Source: Mauremys mutica
Lineage: Eukaryota > Chordata > Testudines > Geoemydidae
Direction of reading: 5' to 3'
Assembly (NCBI RefSeq): GCF_020497125.1
Contig: NC_059073.1
Location: 20,915,225-20,979,224, forward strand
DNA: 64,000 nucleotides
The position numbers and the translations under genes were made by a program. Below the pieces are notes generated by a model. It was not told the origin of the DNA. It searched no databases and saw nothing but the letters and a program-made list of their open reading frames with translations. Below, piece after piece: positions 23,806 through 36,234 of this stretch (positions within the stretch are counted from its first letter, which is position 1; the number at the start of each line of letters is the position of its first letter).

Positions 23806-25980
23806 GTAAGTATTCTTCATTTTGTCATAATTCATACAAAGAGAGAAAACACTTTACTGTCAGAGAAGGGAAACCTTTTATGTTCTAACCTTGATGATGA
23901 TGATACTGAGGATATCTGCCATTTATCTTAGTTTTGGTAGATGACTCAGACTTATTTAGCAGGTCAGTAACATTCTTGGATTTTCATTCTTGTTCAGAAC
24001 TGTTCATTGTTACCATTGATGAACCTGTAAAGATGAAGGATTAAGAATGGGTATATTCTCAATGCCATGAACATCACATTAGACGTATAACCTTCAGTGT
24101 TAATGGAAATTCAAGCTTTTATGTATTCCATTGAAGAGTTATAATTTATGCCTAATATTCCTCTAGAATAAGGAAGAAGACTGGGTTGCTGATCAAGCCA
24201 TTAATATTCTCATTGGTACAGTATATTTTCAGTTGGTATACAGACAAATTATACACCGTACATATAATAACTAGACACTACAGATACAACAAAACTGTGG
24301 ACATGTGACACAGCTTTTATAGATGAAAAAAATCTTCAAACAGCTGCTCACACACTTTAGTCTTAAGCAGTATACAATAAGATAAAATAGTCTGTGTATA
24401 CAGAAAGAATATTAGTTATAAGAAATGATGAATAGTCAGAAATGAAAAAGCAAATACAATATATTACTAAACCATACATTTGCAATATTTTATATATGTA
24501 TACTAGTTGTAATGCAAAACTAATTTTAAATAAGTTTACAAGAAGAAATCATGTTTAGCTCTGGGAAGCTTCAGTTCATAATGCCTCTAACTCAATGTGT
24601 AGTGGTAGTTTTATTTCTGACCCATCTCTTGGTGCATAATTCTGGCATCTGGGCCCATGATAATCTGTTACAGTGCATTCAAGGGTAGACTTGATGGAAG
24701 TGAGTTCTGGATTGGCATTAGATTTTGGAGTGTTATATTAAAAATTCAGTGTCTCTTACTGAGTGTGGCTGTAGACACTGGGACAAGGTTAAAAAGATGG
24801 TTGGATAAGTGATATAAATTTAAAAAATATTATTTTGGATAGATGTCAGCAGTGGTGATTTCCTTGACGATAATTAGTGTATACTTCATGTTGGGATTAA
24901 TAATGTGATTTAGGGAAGCTTTATTACTCTGTTTATCTCTCTTCTTCCTTATGTTTCTCCTATTTATCACATTTGCCTTGCTTTCTATCTATAGTTTATG
25001 TGTAAGCAGGAAAAAAAAAGGGAAAGAAAAGTCAGACCACTAAGAATGATTGATTTTTTTATTAAAGTTAAATACATAATTTTAGCACTAAACACAGATA
25101 TTTTAATAATCAAGTCTCATTACAAATATTAATCCCTGTAAATTAGTAAATAAATATTCCCATCTTCCAGAGGAATCCAAGGCAAAAGGATTAATGTCCA
25201 AGTAAAAAAATAGCATCTTTTTACTAAACTGTGTATTCAGTCACATCTGCATATGAAATTACTTTTTATTCCTGCTAACTCTGGAGAGCTGTGGCTTACT
25301 CTTCCATAAATATGTTGAGTATGTCTCTGGCCCATGCATTTTCAATAGAACAGCTGACTGTATACATTTGCAATTGCTGGGTCAACTCCTACTTTGTGAT
25401 ACCTATGGAACTCCGCTAAGGCCATTTGGGTTGTGCAGGTGTCACTAAGAGCAGAATTTGGTATATAGAAACTTTTCTGGTGATGCATAAGCCAAACAGA
25501 ACACAGCTTGTCTATCAGATCCTAAACTGAGTTTCCAGAGCTGACAGAAAAATATCGACAGGCAGACAGCTATAGCCTCAAAAAGGGTTTATCCCTGTTT
25601 TTTTTCTTTAAGAGACCAACTCTCTTAGGCATGCCCAGCTGACCTATTTTAAACCCTGCCTGACTTGCAGACTCTCCATACTGGTCTCTTGACGGCCACA
25701 CACACTGTGTCCGCTGCCTCGGTGAGACATACATTACTCGAAGTGCCCACACTGCAGAAAGCTGACAACCAGGGCAAGAAAAGCCAGCAATCTCCAATTT
25801 AAGCACCTCGTGATAGAAAAATCCCACAGGCTAGCCTCAGACTCTGAGTCCAGGACACGCACTGGCTAATGGTCGCCAGCGGCAGTCTCTGACAGGGGTT
25901 CTGCTTCAACAATGTCTGCCAAGGAGCCTGTTCCAAGAAAGGTAATCAAAAAGTGGTTGCAGACATCCTTGCACTGAGAA

Positions 25981-27163
25981 TTGCCTAAGAGAAAAGAATC
26001 TCCAACTGAAAAATCTTCCCTGTTACCAACGGCACCAAGAGCGCCAGACTGTAAGGCAACGGGAACATCCAGTACTGAGAGTTCCCGAAGAGCTAAAGAC
26101 CCTATGTGGGCAAGCTCAAATGGAGGTTCACACAGTAAAGTGAAACCTTCCAGCTCTGCACTCATGGAGCGGAAGAAAACCTCGGCACCGAGCAGTACAA
26201 TGGCGCCACCTGCTGTACATATACTGCACAGCTCTAAATCCTCAGCACCGGCAGCTGCAACTCATACTCCCGGGCCATCCATAATGCTGTCTCCAGCACC
26301 GAGCCTCACGATTCTGCAGCAATTCATGAGACATGTAGACCTGATAGTGCCCTCAATGCCTGAATCTCCTCTGCTCAGTACCGAGGGTATCCCATCCAGA
26401 TCGGTACCAAGTCAGCTGAATACTCCTTATAGATTAGTCCCTTCTATCTCCAGTGATGAGGCAGAAGAGGATGATGCAGTAATATATACTCCTTGACACT
26501 CCTCACCCAAGCCTGGACCATCTCACCACCAACCAGGCTGATACGGTCACCCATGGGCACTGCCCCCCATACCATTCCCACCTAACTGGCCATGTGGTAT
26601 CTGTGGGCCATGTTTAGGGCCCAACACCGCAGGACCCTAGCCTGCCTAGGTCCAGAACAGCATGATCCCGTTCACCAACTGTCCCAGCACCCTCAGAAAC
26701 ACAAGAGGAAGAGACTAAGGAACCTGAGGACACAGCTGAACATGACACTTCACCACCTACTCACCTCTCATCTTCGTCACCGGATGAAACCATAATGCCA
26801 CCACCCACCAGTAGAGGGGATGATTTCAAATCCTTTCAGGACCTCTTCAAAAGGATAGCTGAATCTCTCAACCTTGTGTTACAACTACTATCAAAAACCC
26901 AACATAATCTCATGGACATACTCCAGGCATCCTGAGCAGCAAAGATAGCCCTGCCAATTAATTATGCTATTTTGGAGGCTGCAAAAATAATCTGTCAGAC
27001 ACCAGCTACAGCACTACCCTCATATAAGAAGTCTGACCAAAAATACTATGTACCTGCTAAAGGGGCTGAGTTTTTATCTACACTCCCCGAACCAAACTCT
27101 TTAATAGTGGAAGTGGTCAACCAAAAGAGGAAAACGACACCAGTCTTGAACGACCACATATGA
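25981..27163 (+). pseudogene. DIRS gag-like protein remnant (copy 2)
   Basis: A 171-codon frame at 25,981 is rich in Ser, Pro and Ala and ends SSDEAEEDDAVIYTP. A second frame from 26,972 reads ICQTPATALPSYKKSDQKYY then VPAKGAEFL, the conserved C-terminal part of DIRS gag-like proteins (compare the ADKKYFVPAKG type motif). Frames change between them, so no full protein can be made. Confidence 0.65.
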
Positions 27164-27540
27164 TAGGGATTGGAAAAGGTTAGACTTTTTTGGACAAAAA
27201 GCCTATTCCTCCGCTACATTTCAGTTACGCATAGCCAATTATGTGGCCCTATTGGCAAAATACACACACAATGTATTCTCCAAAATGTCCACATTTTATT
27301 GAAAATTCTCCATGTGACAAAAAACAATACAAGGCGAAAATTTCCAAAGGGTCTCTTATCACCAGGATGTCCCTTCAGGCCTCTCTGGATTCTGCAGTCA
27401 TGGCCAGCATGATCCATTGCGACATCTGTGGTCATGCACCGTGTATCTTGGCTCCATCTCTCCGTGTTCCCGAGGGAGGTCCAGGCAACGGTCGAGAACT
27501 TACTCTTCGAGGATCAAAAACTATTCACAAACAAAACTAA

Positions 27541-28254
27541 TGTAAAGGGGATAGAGAATAAGACTGAGAATATATTATTGCCCTTATATAAATCCATGGT
27601 ACGCCCACATCTCGAATACTGTGTACAGATGTGGTCTCCTCACCTCAAAAAAGATATTCTAGCACTAGAAAAGGTTCAGAAAAGGGCAACTAAAATGATT
27701 AGGGGTTTAGAGAGGGTCCCATACGAGGAAAGATTAAAGAGGCTAGGACTCTTCAGCTTGGAAAAGAGAAGACTAAGGGGGGACATGATAGAGGTATATA
27801 AAATCATGAGTGATGTTGAGAAAGTGGATAAGGAAAAGTTATTTACTTATTCCCATAATACAAGAACTAGGGGTCACCAAATGAAATTAATAGGCAGCAG
27901 GTTTAAAAGAAATAAAAGGAAGTTCTTCTTCACGCAGCGCACAGTCAACTTGTGGAACTCCTTACCTGAGGAGGTTGTGAAGGCTAGGACTATAACAATG
28001 TTTAAAAGGGGACTGGATAAATTCATGGTGGCTAAGTCCATAAATAGCTATTAGCCAGAATGGGTAAGAATGGTGTCCCTAGCCTCTGTTCGTCAGAGGA
28101 TGGAGATGGATGGCAGGAGAGAGATCACTTGATCATTGCCTGTTAGGTTCACTCCCTCTGGGGCACCTGGCATTGGCCACTGTCGGTAGACAGATACTGG
28201 GCTAGATGGACCTTTGGTCTGACCCGGTACGGCCTCTCTTATGTTCTTATGTTC
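27541..28254 (+). mobile_element. CR1 LINE, 5' truncated, with ORF2 end and complete 3' end
   Basis: Encodes the C-terminal part of a CR1 reverse transcriptase, still open from 27,541 to 28,054 ([20 protein letters not shown] and later [37 protein letters not shown]). The 3' UTR follows, ending in CTTATGTTCTTATGTTC. Truncation at the 5' end is normal for CR1. It interrupts DIRS copy 2 just after its gag motif [26 protein letters not shown] to the left and ATTACAAAC to the right may be a target duplication. Confidence 0.9.
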
Positions 28255-29388
28255 ATTACAAACCCTAAAAGACTTTAAAAACCCTGTGCATTTACGTACC
28301 TGCAAACAAAAAGAAACAGGGCAGGTTTTACAATCAGAGATTCTGGTCAACACGATACTCTCAACCCCACAGGCAGTATGACCAACGGTGTAAACAAAGA
28401 CAGAACAGATGTTGGCAGAAGCAAGATCAGCCTTCGACATCTCAACAGTCCCACCTCCAGACAACAATTTTGACGGTGTGGTTGAGGGCATGAGACCACC
28501 ACACTCGCTAACTCCGGAAGTAGAAATGGTCCCCGTCCATTCAGAGACCGCCTTGTCACCATTTTACCCAATCTGGAACACCATCACAACAGACAAATGG
28601 GTTTTAGAGATTATCCAAAAGGGTTACTCCATCCCTTTTATTTCTATCCCACCTACCCACTCCTCTGCCCCATCTCTCTTCAGGGACCCCTGTCACGAGC
28701 ACCTGCTGCAACAAGAAATGGCCATTGTAGGCAACCTTATTATACCATCCCCTCCATAAACTTATCAAGATCAGTCTTGAAACAAAATTGGTTTTTTGCT
28801 CCCAATGCTCCCCTTGTGAGTCTGTTCCAGAATTTCACTTCTCTGGTGGTTAGAAAACTGTCTGATTTCAAGCCTAAACATGTTGATGGCCAGTTTATGT
28901 CCATTTGTTCTTGTGCCAACATTGGCCCTTAATTTATATAACTCCTCTCCCTCTCTGCTCTCTATAAATACATCAAAGGAATAAATATCAATCATGTTGC
29001 CCTTCTACCTTCCTTTTGTTAGGCTGAACAAGGCAAGCTCCTTAAGTCTCCTCTTGTAAGGCAGGTTCTCCATTCATCTGTTTGTCCTAGTAGCCCTTTT
29101 CTGCATCTGTGCCGGAGTGAATTCATCTTTCTTACACATGGGAGAACATAAATGTACACAGAATTTCGATGAGATCTCATCGGTGCCTCACACAATGATA
29201 ATAATTCATCCTTATTTCTACTGGAAGTACCTTGTCTGAAGCATCCTAGGATGCATTAGCCTTTTTCACCACGTTGATGGCTTATAGTCATCCTGCAATT
29301 GACCTGTACATCCATGTCTTTCTCCTTCTCTGTTGTGTCTGATAAGTCACCGGCTTGTATTAAAAATTCTTGTTGTTAGCCTCTAAGG

Positions 29389-30041
29389 CAGGGTTGGGCA
29401 AACTATGGCCCGCAGGCAGCGTTTGCCCCGTGAGACCTTTTAATCCGGCCTTTGAGCTGCTGCCGGGGAGTGGGGTTGGGGGCTTGCCTTGCTCCGGTGC
29501 GCCAGCTGGGGAGCTGGGTTTGGGGGCTTGCCCTGCTCCACATGGCTCCCAGAAGCAGTGGCATGTCCCCGCTCCGGCTCCTACACATAGGGGCAGCCAG
29601 GGGGCTCCACATGCTGCACCTGCCCCACACACTGGCTCTGCAGCTCCCATTGGCCAGGAACTGTGGTCAATGGGAGCTGCAGGGGCAGTGCCTGCAGACG
29701 GGGCAGCTGGAGGGGGAAGATGCTGCTGCTTCCGGGAGCTGCTTGAGGTAAGCGCCGCCTGGAGCCTGCACCCCTGACCTTCTCCCATGCCCCAACCTCC
29801 TGCCCCAGCCCTGATCCCCCTCCCGCCTTCTGAACCACTCAGTCCCAGCCTGGAGCACCCTCCTCCACACCAAACTCTTCGGTGCCGGAACCCCACCTCC
29901 CCGCCCCACACACCCACTCCCCATCTCAGTCCAAAGCCCCCTCCCATACTCCGAACCCCCAATTTTGTGAGCATTCATGGCCGGCCATACAATTTCCATA
30001 CCCAGATGTGGCCCTCAGGCCAAAAAGTTTTCCCACCCCTG
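29389..30041. mobile_element. hAT MITE, GC-rich, with 8-bp target duplication
   Basis: Inverted ends CAGGGTTGGGCAAACT and, from the right, CAGGGGTGGGAAAACT. Flanks CTCTAAGG (29,381-29,388) and CCCTAAGG (30,042-30,049) agree at seven of eight bases. The 653-bp interior is GC-rich with no transposase; the long frames on both strands there are chance frames. Confidence 0.9.
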
Positions 30042-30248
30042 CCCTAAGGGCATGACCTTGCACTTTGTACTATTAAATTGCATGTCATTTCTATTACTCA
30101 AGTTTAAGGCCATCCAGATCTCCTTGCATAATAGTCCAGTCATCCTCCATATTGGCAGTACCTCCCAACTTTGTGTCATCTGCAGATTTTATTAGAACAC
30201 TGAACTTTTTATGCTGTCATCAGTGAAAATATTAAATAAGATTGGTCT

Positions 30249-31079
30249 TGTGTGCAAGCATCACACAATGGGGGACTGCTCAACTTTGTGACTTAGCAAA
30301 GCCCACCAGGATGTGTCTGGGCTAGTGTTTTCCAGACACACAGACTGAGGATATAAAATAGGGGACAGTGGCAACATGCTTTTGCCTTTCTCCTCTCCTC
30401 ACCTACGCTGGAAGTGACAAGAATGCTGGGAAGACAAAGACCTTAACTGAGGAGACTGGTCCCGGGCTTAAAAGGGAAAGCCTACGTATTAAGAACTGTA
30501 ACGTCCAGTGGGGTGAGAAAACTGCTGGATCCAAATACTGCTTAGTCTAATAAGATTTAAGATTTAGACTCTGTGCTTACCTTTTATTTTCTTTGGTAAC
30601 TATCTCTGACCTTTTGTGCCTGCTATTTATAATCACTTAAAATCTATCATTCTGTAGTTAATAAATCTATTTTATATTTTACCAAAACCAGTGTGTTTTG
30701 GTTGAAGTGCTTGGGAAATTTCAGTTCTGGTGACAAAGGCTAATGTGTGTCCTCTCCATATCTAGGGAGGGGCAGACTGGGTAATAAACTTACACTGGTC
30801 AGGCTTCTGATCAGGTCAAGACAGTACAGTCTAGGATGCAATGCTGTGGGCTTGAGAGATTTGCAGTGCCTTTCTCTGTGTGATTTGTGAATGGCTCTGG
30901 GAGCATTTATGCAATCTAGCTGGGTGTGGGGCTACACATATTGTGCTGAGTGATAACAGTACATAGAGGGGTTTTCTGCTTGTCACTAGCAAAGTATTGT
31001 GAGAGACAGCCCAGGCTGGAGAGTTAAGGGGGCACTGCAGTACCCCAGTTCCATGTTGTACCCTGGGGATTCTGTCACA
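30249..31079 (+). mobile_element. Solo LTR of an endogenous retrovirus
   Basis: An 831-bp block starting TGTGTGCAAG and ending CTGTCACA, with a TATA box (ATATAAAATA, 30,351-30,360) and AATAAA at 30,660-30,665, about 300 bp apart as in a U3-R-U5 layout. CR1 sequence resumes on both sides. The flanks GGTCT and GATCC agree at only three of five bases, so the target duplication is uncertain. It is not the same LTR family as the one at 17,532. Confidence 0.78.
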
Positions 31080-31804
31080 GATCCCAAGACGGATCCCTGA
31101 GGAACTCCACTAATAATCTCCCTCCAGCCTGATATTTCTATATGGCTTGTTGTAGTCTTACCTCTAACCAATTCCTTACCCACCTTTCAATTCTTGTATT
31201 TATCCCCATTGTCTACAGTTTAACTAATAATTTCCCATATGGAATTCTATCAAATGCTTTACTGAAATCTAGGGAGGACAGAGCTACTGAATTTCCGTTG
31301 TCTAGAAAATCTGTCATCTTCTTAAAGAAAGATCAGGTTGGTCTGGCACGATCTACCTTTTGTTGAATTTTATTTCAATTACCACTTACCTCTGTATCTT
31401 TCATCACTCTCTCTTTCAAAATTTGTTCTAAGACATTGTATACAATGGAGGTCAAATCAATGGGCCTGTAGTTTCGCAGACCATTATGTTTTCCTTTCTT
31501 AAATATAGGCACTGTATTTGCAATTCTCCAGTCATAGGGTACGCCCCCTGAGTTTATGAATTTGTTAAAAGTCCTTGCTATTGGGCTTTCAATTTCATAT
31601 GCCAGTTTCTTTAATATTCTTGGATGGAGATTACCTGGGCACCTTCATTTGGTCCCAATGAACATTAAGGTGTTTGAGTTTGGGTTTGGCTTCCATTCCA
31701 GATGTGGTAATTGCTGCTTCCTTATTCTCAATTCCATTAGCCGCTACCCCCAAACTCGTCATTATCCTTACTGAAAACTGAAGCAACGTATCTGTCATGC
31801 CATA

Positions 31805-32535
31805 CCCAACTGGCAGATCTACCGCAGTCAGAATTTCTCCCAGAATCATGAGTGGTCTCTGAAGCACACCTCTGTGTGCTGAGGTCCATCTTTGCAGAAT
31901 GGGGCATTCTGACTGTTGATCTTACTGTAACAAGAGACAACAAGAAGTGCCATCAATTTTGTTCTCAAGCAAGTCTCATCCCAGGCTCCCAAACGGACCC
32001 CTTCCACTTCAATTAGGGATTAGCTTCGATGTATGCTTCTCCTCCTCCCCAATCCCAATCACCACAAAGGTCATTCTAAAGCTGAAGTTGGATCATGTCA
32101 AAATGATTCTCCTTGCTCCAGCTTGGCTGAAGCAATGTTGGTTGTCCGACCTTCTCAGTTCTGTTGGTTCAGCCTCCCATATTACTTCCTCTTCATCCCG
32201 GCCTACTGACTCAACACCACGGTAAAGTTAGCACTCTGCATCTCATGGTGTTGATGTTGCATGACAAGATGAGGAGGGAGCAACAATGTTCAGAAGCTGT
32301 TTGACGGATGTTGCTTAACAGTAGGAAGCCTTCTATTATTACAGCTTATTGGGCCAAGTGGAGAATTCAGCCAGTGCTGGCCTGCATTCAGGACATTTTG
32401 GAGTATCTATTACACCCCAGTCTTCTGGTTTCTCATTCAGTTCATTGATGACTCACTTAATAGTGATCTCAGCATTTCATCTGCAAGTCAGTTCTCTCAA
32501 ATCACAAGATAGTATTAAGGGAACGTGTTCAAATA
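31805..32535 (+). pseudogene. DIRS RNase H and tyrosine recombinase remnants (copy 2)
   Basis: From about 31,805 a frame recalls the NHEWSL-type segment of DIRS RNase H. The frame from 31,947 includes KLKLDHVKMILLAPAWLKQ then CWLSDLLSS, matching the region before the recombinase in DIRS polyproteins. After a stop, LNSRKPSIITAYWAKW near 32,300 resembles the N-terminal part of the recombinase. The catalytic Arg, His and Tyr region is not present. Confidence 0.65.
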
Positions 32536-32682
32536 TGTAGAGCTTAAAAAGATGGGAGAATGTGTATTTACAGAGTGGCTATTTTGCCATCATGATGTTA
32601 TACTATTTATGTTTAAGTAAAATTACTAGATCTCATGACAGTAAAATAAGTTTCCTGAAATCTATTTTAATTATAATTGCAG

Positions 32683-32812
32683 CACAAAAATTGAAAAGGA
32701 AAAAAGAGAACATGCAAAACAGCACGGGATGATAAGAACAGAGATAACAGGAGCTGAGATAGCAGAAGAAATGGAGAAGGAAAGGCGACTATTTCAGCTG
32801 CAGATGTGCGAA
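32683..32812 (+). CDS. ASAP1: ASAP1 coding exon, BAR domain, charged coiled-coil segment
   Basis: A 130-bp exon after TTATAATTGCAG and before GTAAGA. The first base completes Phe from the previous exon. Forty-three codons follow, beginning TKIEKEKREHAKQHGMIRTE and ending FQLQMCE. The run of Glu, Lys and Arg with heptad-like spacing (IEKEKREHAK, EEMEKERRLF) fits the long BAR helix. ASAP2 has KLHG where this exon has KQHG, and RRFFQLQ where this has RRLFQLQ (from memory), again favouring ASAP1. The exon starts 147 bp after the end of a DIRS retrotransposon remnant, so the acceptor region has kept only a short stretch of unique DNA. Confidence 0.96.
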
Positions 32813-33644
32813 GTAAGAAACAACTTTCACCATTTAATTATGTTACATATTTAATAGAAGTGTCCTATGAATCCTATTAAAGAATGGTGATGAAATTCTC
32901 TTGGTGGTGGAATTGGAAAATGCATTTGGCTGTCAAGTGGCTGAACTATATTCAAGATTCTTGTTCTGGAAATCCTATGGAAGACATAGCTTTGCCATCA
33001 TCTCATTTTGAGTTTCAGACCTCTGTTTAGATTGTTAAAGTAAGGATCTTGGGCTAAAGAAAGCATAGTAAGCAAAATAGCTTTCTTGGTCTTTAGGTGC
33101 AAAGGATTGTTGTTCAGGATGTCTTTTCTGATATATTGTTCCTAAAATTAGGAAATATTTGGTTGAGAATCTGGTGATGCCTGTTAAACTGACATGTTAG
33201 TTCAATCAATATTAATTGATGATGATCGCTTCTAAAATATTTACTAGTAACTTTTAAAATAGTTCTCTTTATATTCAATTTGAGGAGCAATCAATTAGAA
33301 TTTGATAACATTCTTATTTTGAAGGAATGCACTAATTGTGATGTCACGAAAAGGCATATCTTCCTACAATTTGAGATGAAAAATAATTCCTGCAAATGGC
33401 AAACTTGTATTAGAAATTGTTAAAATTAGTTCATTTGGGAGTTCTAAAAACATACTAATTTATTTTGTATATTCCGGTTTTAATCATTGTGTTGATTCAA
33501 TGTTCTGTAAATCAGCAACAAGGTAACCACAGAGATCATTATTGAATTAGTTGAACAGCCTGGAGACAGAAGCTCTCCTGTTTGAATATAGCTGAAGATC
33601 TAACATACAAATATCATCAGCAAGTTCTGTTTTTATTTCAACAG
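32813..33644 (+). other. ASAP1: ASAP1 intron, 832 bp
   Basis: AT-rich intron with GT and AG ends. I see no repeat or RNA gene in it. Confidence 0.85.
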
Positions 33645-33730
33645 TATCTCATTAAGGTTAATGAAATCAAGACAAAAAAAGGTGTGGACCTTCTACAGAA
33701 TCTTATTAAGTATTATCATGCACAGTGCAA
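33645..33730 (+). CDS. ASAP1: ASAP1 coding exon, BAR domain
   Basis: An 86-bp exon between TTTATTTCAACAG and GTAAGT. It encodes 28 residues, [20 protein letters not shown] followed by IKYYHAQC, plus AA, the first two bases of an Asn codon finished by the T that opens the next exon. This part of the BAR helix bundle is nearly invariant between ASAP1 and ASAP2 and alone does not separate them; Tyr in KYYHAQC (Phe in ASAP2, from memory) points to ASAP1. Confidence 0.95.
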
Positions 33731-35099
33731 GTAAGTATAATGTTTTAGATCATTAAATCCAATATTCCAGTTAAACAAATGTGTTTCTCTGCCTCCTTTT
33801 GCTACATTGTCTTGATGGTGTCTGTCTTTTGATGGTGGATCATTGAAGCATTTGAGACTTTTCTGCAGAATAAATCTGACAAAAGAAATGTGAACATTGC
33901 CAAGTCCAGGTAATGTCTATTCCAAGCAGACTATTAAATTGAGCCATTCTGAATACTTAATGATCAGTGCTGTCTATGAATTGAGAGCCAAATCCTCATC
34001 CCATTGAATTTGATTTTAAAACATCAATATAATTCAATTTTTTAAAAATAGGTTTTTAACTAGTCCTTAATGGGGGCAAAGTAATATGCTTAAGAACCTG
34101 GAATACACAAGGAATCTAGAGCAGCAGCTTTCCTTGTTGTTTTATCTTTACTTTGTTGTATTCTGCAATATTTTTAGTAAACTAAGGTGTAACCTGCTAT
34201 CATTTTTTAGTCCCCAAACTGTTTGAAGCACTGTAGTGAAAACTTAACCATCTAAACATAGTTTGGATTATAGTGGTTCTTAATGTAGTTGCTTCAGTTC
34301 TTCGTGAATTCGCTTGAATCATACCAACAGTAAAATGACTTTTGAATACAACTGAAACTGCCACCAGATTATCTTAAAATGAAACCTGTAAAAATACAAA
34401 ATATCTTTTATATTTGATTTTAAGCAATGAATTACAGAATTATTCAGTGTAACTATTTAAAAAACGAGGCACATTTTTACAGTGAATATTCAGTTTTTCA
34501 GAAAGACTGTTGAAATACTTCAGCAAGCCCTTCTCACAGATTTTACTTCTGTGTTTTCTTTTTGTTTTTGTTTTATTGGCATCAGAAATTTTCAGCATAA
34601 CTGTGAAGTATTCCATTTAATATCACTAGGGTAAAGTGACTGGACTGCAGTAGAATACATGCTATCTCTCTTATGTGTATCCATAATTCTTACTAATAAA
34701 AGAGCTTGAAGATGGTGTTTTGTAAGGCCATATCAAATTTGTATCTTTCATTTCTGTTCCGAGTGTCTCACTCTGTGGGAGTGAGAGGGTTTAGCGGTAT
34801 TTTTTGTATTGTTCAACAGTGATCCATCAGGTTAATTAGGGAATAGCTTTGACTGGTCCAAATACTGCTCTCTCTAGTCCTCCTCCAAGTGGAAAGATGG
34901 TGACTACAATGTGACCAACCTAAATAGAGATTCCACAGGCGAGTAAAGAACTGCTTCCTTCAAAAAGAAAAGAGGGAACCAGAGAGAGAGGTAGGTCTAG
35001 TGAAAAGGCAGCATAGCCCTCTAGTGCTGTGGAGGAAGCAGATTTTAACTCTCAAAGCAGATGGAGCTGGAATGTAATGAACAGGTAACTTGCTTACTT

Positions 35100-35235
35100 C
35101 TACATAATAATAATTAATATTTACAAGGCACTTTTAATCTTTTTTACAAACAAGTAATCCTCTCAGCATCCATGTGAGATAGGTAGATAAGTGGTAAATT
35201 ATATCAGTGTTTACAGATGGGAGCACAGAGGCAGA
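35100..35235 (+). repeat. L2/MIR-like ancient repeat fragment
   Basis: Contains TAATAATTAATATTTACAAG and CCATGTGAGATAGGTAGATA followed by ACAGATGGGAGCACAGAGGC, a diverged version of the conserved L2/MIR tail. Confidence 0.6.
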
Positions 35236-35313
35236 CTTACCAAAACTAGACTTTAAGATGCTTTTGTCTTGAATTGATGCACAAGATGAGAGAGAGCTCA
35301 TGTGCAGCTATGA

Positions 35314-35316
<3 letters not shown>

Positions 35317-35351
<35 letters not shown>
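35317..35351 (+). repeat. GA dinucleotide microsatellite
   Basis: Seventeen uninterrupted GA units followed by GTGTG. Confidence 0.95.
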
Positions 35352-35353
<2 letters not shown>

Positions 35354-36158
35354 TGATTATGGGAATTGCTAAAGAGAAAAATGTTTACTAGCAGTAATAA
35401 AATAGAACAATCAAATTTATCTCTATTGATGTTGGTATCTAGGGGTAAAAGTCAATGTTAAATCTCTTCTGACAGAAGTGGTAGGGAGAGTGTGCCATTG
35501 ACATCTTGAGAGAAAAACACTGATTAAGAGCTTGTCTCTCTGGTGGATAGATTAGGGACTGTTTCCCAGAGCTTTCCATTTAAAATAAATACTTAGTTGA
35601 CAGAGATTAAAATTGTGTTTATCTACAGTGGTTTGTATGTCCTATGTCTAGCTGTCAGTTGATGAATCCAGCAATGCAGTTTGAGTGAATGTGTATGGGG
35701 GTTTGCAGAGTTTCATATGTGTAGGCTTTTGCAGTGTGTGTACTGTGTGAACTTGCTTTGTACATGACATCACTGTATACTCTAAAGTCTGAAATGCTAA
35801 AACTAAATCAAAATTGTATGCAAAAGCAGTTTCAAGATTAACTCAATTGTAAAATTACATGTATTTGGGCATACTGTATATTCATGCAGCAAGGGATATT
35901 TGTAAAGAATTAAAATATAACATTCAGGTCTTTAAAGTGTTTTAAAATTAGAGCTATATGGAAACTATATTCCATCAGATGGTTTCAGACAACTGGTAAT
36001 GTAAAGTAATTTATAGGAATATTTACAGGAATATTTTTTGTTTCTGTGTGAGGGAGGAGTGAGTGTAAGTTGTGTATAATTTTCAATGTAAAGTTCAATT
36101 ATTTTTGATACAAGAAGTTCATGTATTGCTGATAAATCACAAGTATTTTCCATTGTAG

Positions 36159-36234
36159 TTTCTTCCAAGATGGCTTGAAAACTGCTGATAAATTGAAACA
36201 GTATATTGAAAAGTTGGCTGCTGATTTATATAAT
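36159..36234 (+). CDS. ASAP1: ASAP1 coding exon, end region of BAR domain
   Basis: A 76-bp exon after TTTTCCATTGTAG and before GTAAGT. The first base completes Asn, then 25 codons read FFQDGLKTADKLKQYIEKLA and ADLYN. ASAP1 has KTADKLKQYIEKLAADLYN here, while ASAP2 has a clearly different segment, so this exon is one of the best markers for ASAP1. The exon ends in phase 0. Confidence 0.96.

Larger units (their letters stand above)
28735..31803 (-). mobile_element. Older CR1 LINE, minus strand, split by two later insertions
   Basis: Minus-strand pieces of CR1 ORF2 are readable: the end (FKTDLDKFMEGMV at about 28,745-28,790), the RT catalytic region (bases for ADDTKLG-type sequence near 30,170-30,195, AACTTTGTGTCATCTGCAGA), the PQGSVLG region (31,080-31,120) and the N-terminal FSKDNDEFG segment near 31,750. 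Many stops and frameshifts mark it as old. It is broken by a hAT MITE (29,389-30,041) and a solo LTR (30,249-31,079). Confidence 0.85.
25590..32535 (+). mobile_element. DIRS-like retrotransposon copy 2, interrupted by nested insertions
   Basis: Pieces of one DIRS element occur in order: a zinc-knuckle-like gag start (about 25,640-25,800, with CPHCRKLTTRARK), Ser/Pro-rich gag (25,981-26,496), gag end (26,972-27,534), RT-like sequence (about 28,560-28,735), RNase H region (31,805-32,225) and the start of a tyrosine recombinase (about 32,230-32,500, LLNSRKPSIITAYWAKWR). A plus-strand CR1 (27,541-28,254) and a minus-strand CR1 (28,735-31,803) were inserted later. Much of the RT is missing, so deletion as well as insertion has occurred. 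Confidence 0.78.
23806..32682 (+). other. ASAP1: ASAP1 intron, 8.9 kb, mostly one nest of retroelements
   Basis: The first 1.75 kb (23,806-25,560) is AT-rich DNA in which I recognise nothing. From about 25,590 to 32,535 it is a DIRS retrotransposon with four further elements nested in it, described separately. The final 147 bp before the acceptor are unique. Confidence 0.88.
33731..36158 (+). other. ASAP1: ASAP1 intron, 2.4 kb
   Basis: Holds an L2/MIR-like fragment (about 35,100-35,235) and a GA microsatellite (35,317-35,351). The rest shows no clear feature. Confidence 0.87.

Noticed and set aside
27428..28054. A single 208-codon gene
   Set aside because: The first part is DIRS gag and the rest, from about 27,541, is CR1 reverse transcriptase; the fusion is caused by insertion.
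29360..29974. A 204-codon frame on the minus strand and overlapping long frames on the plus strand
   Set aside because: They lie inside a GC-rich hAT MITE with clear ends and target duplication; long frames on both strands follow from high GC.
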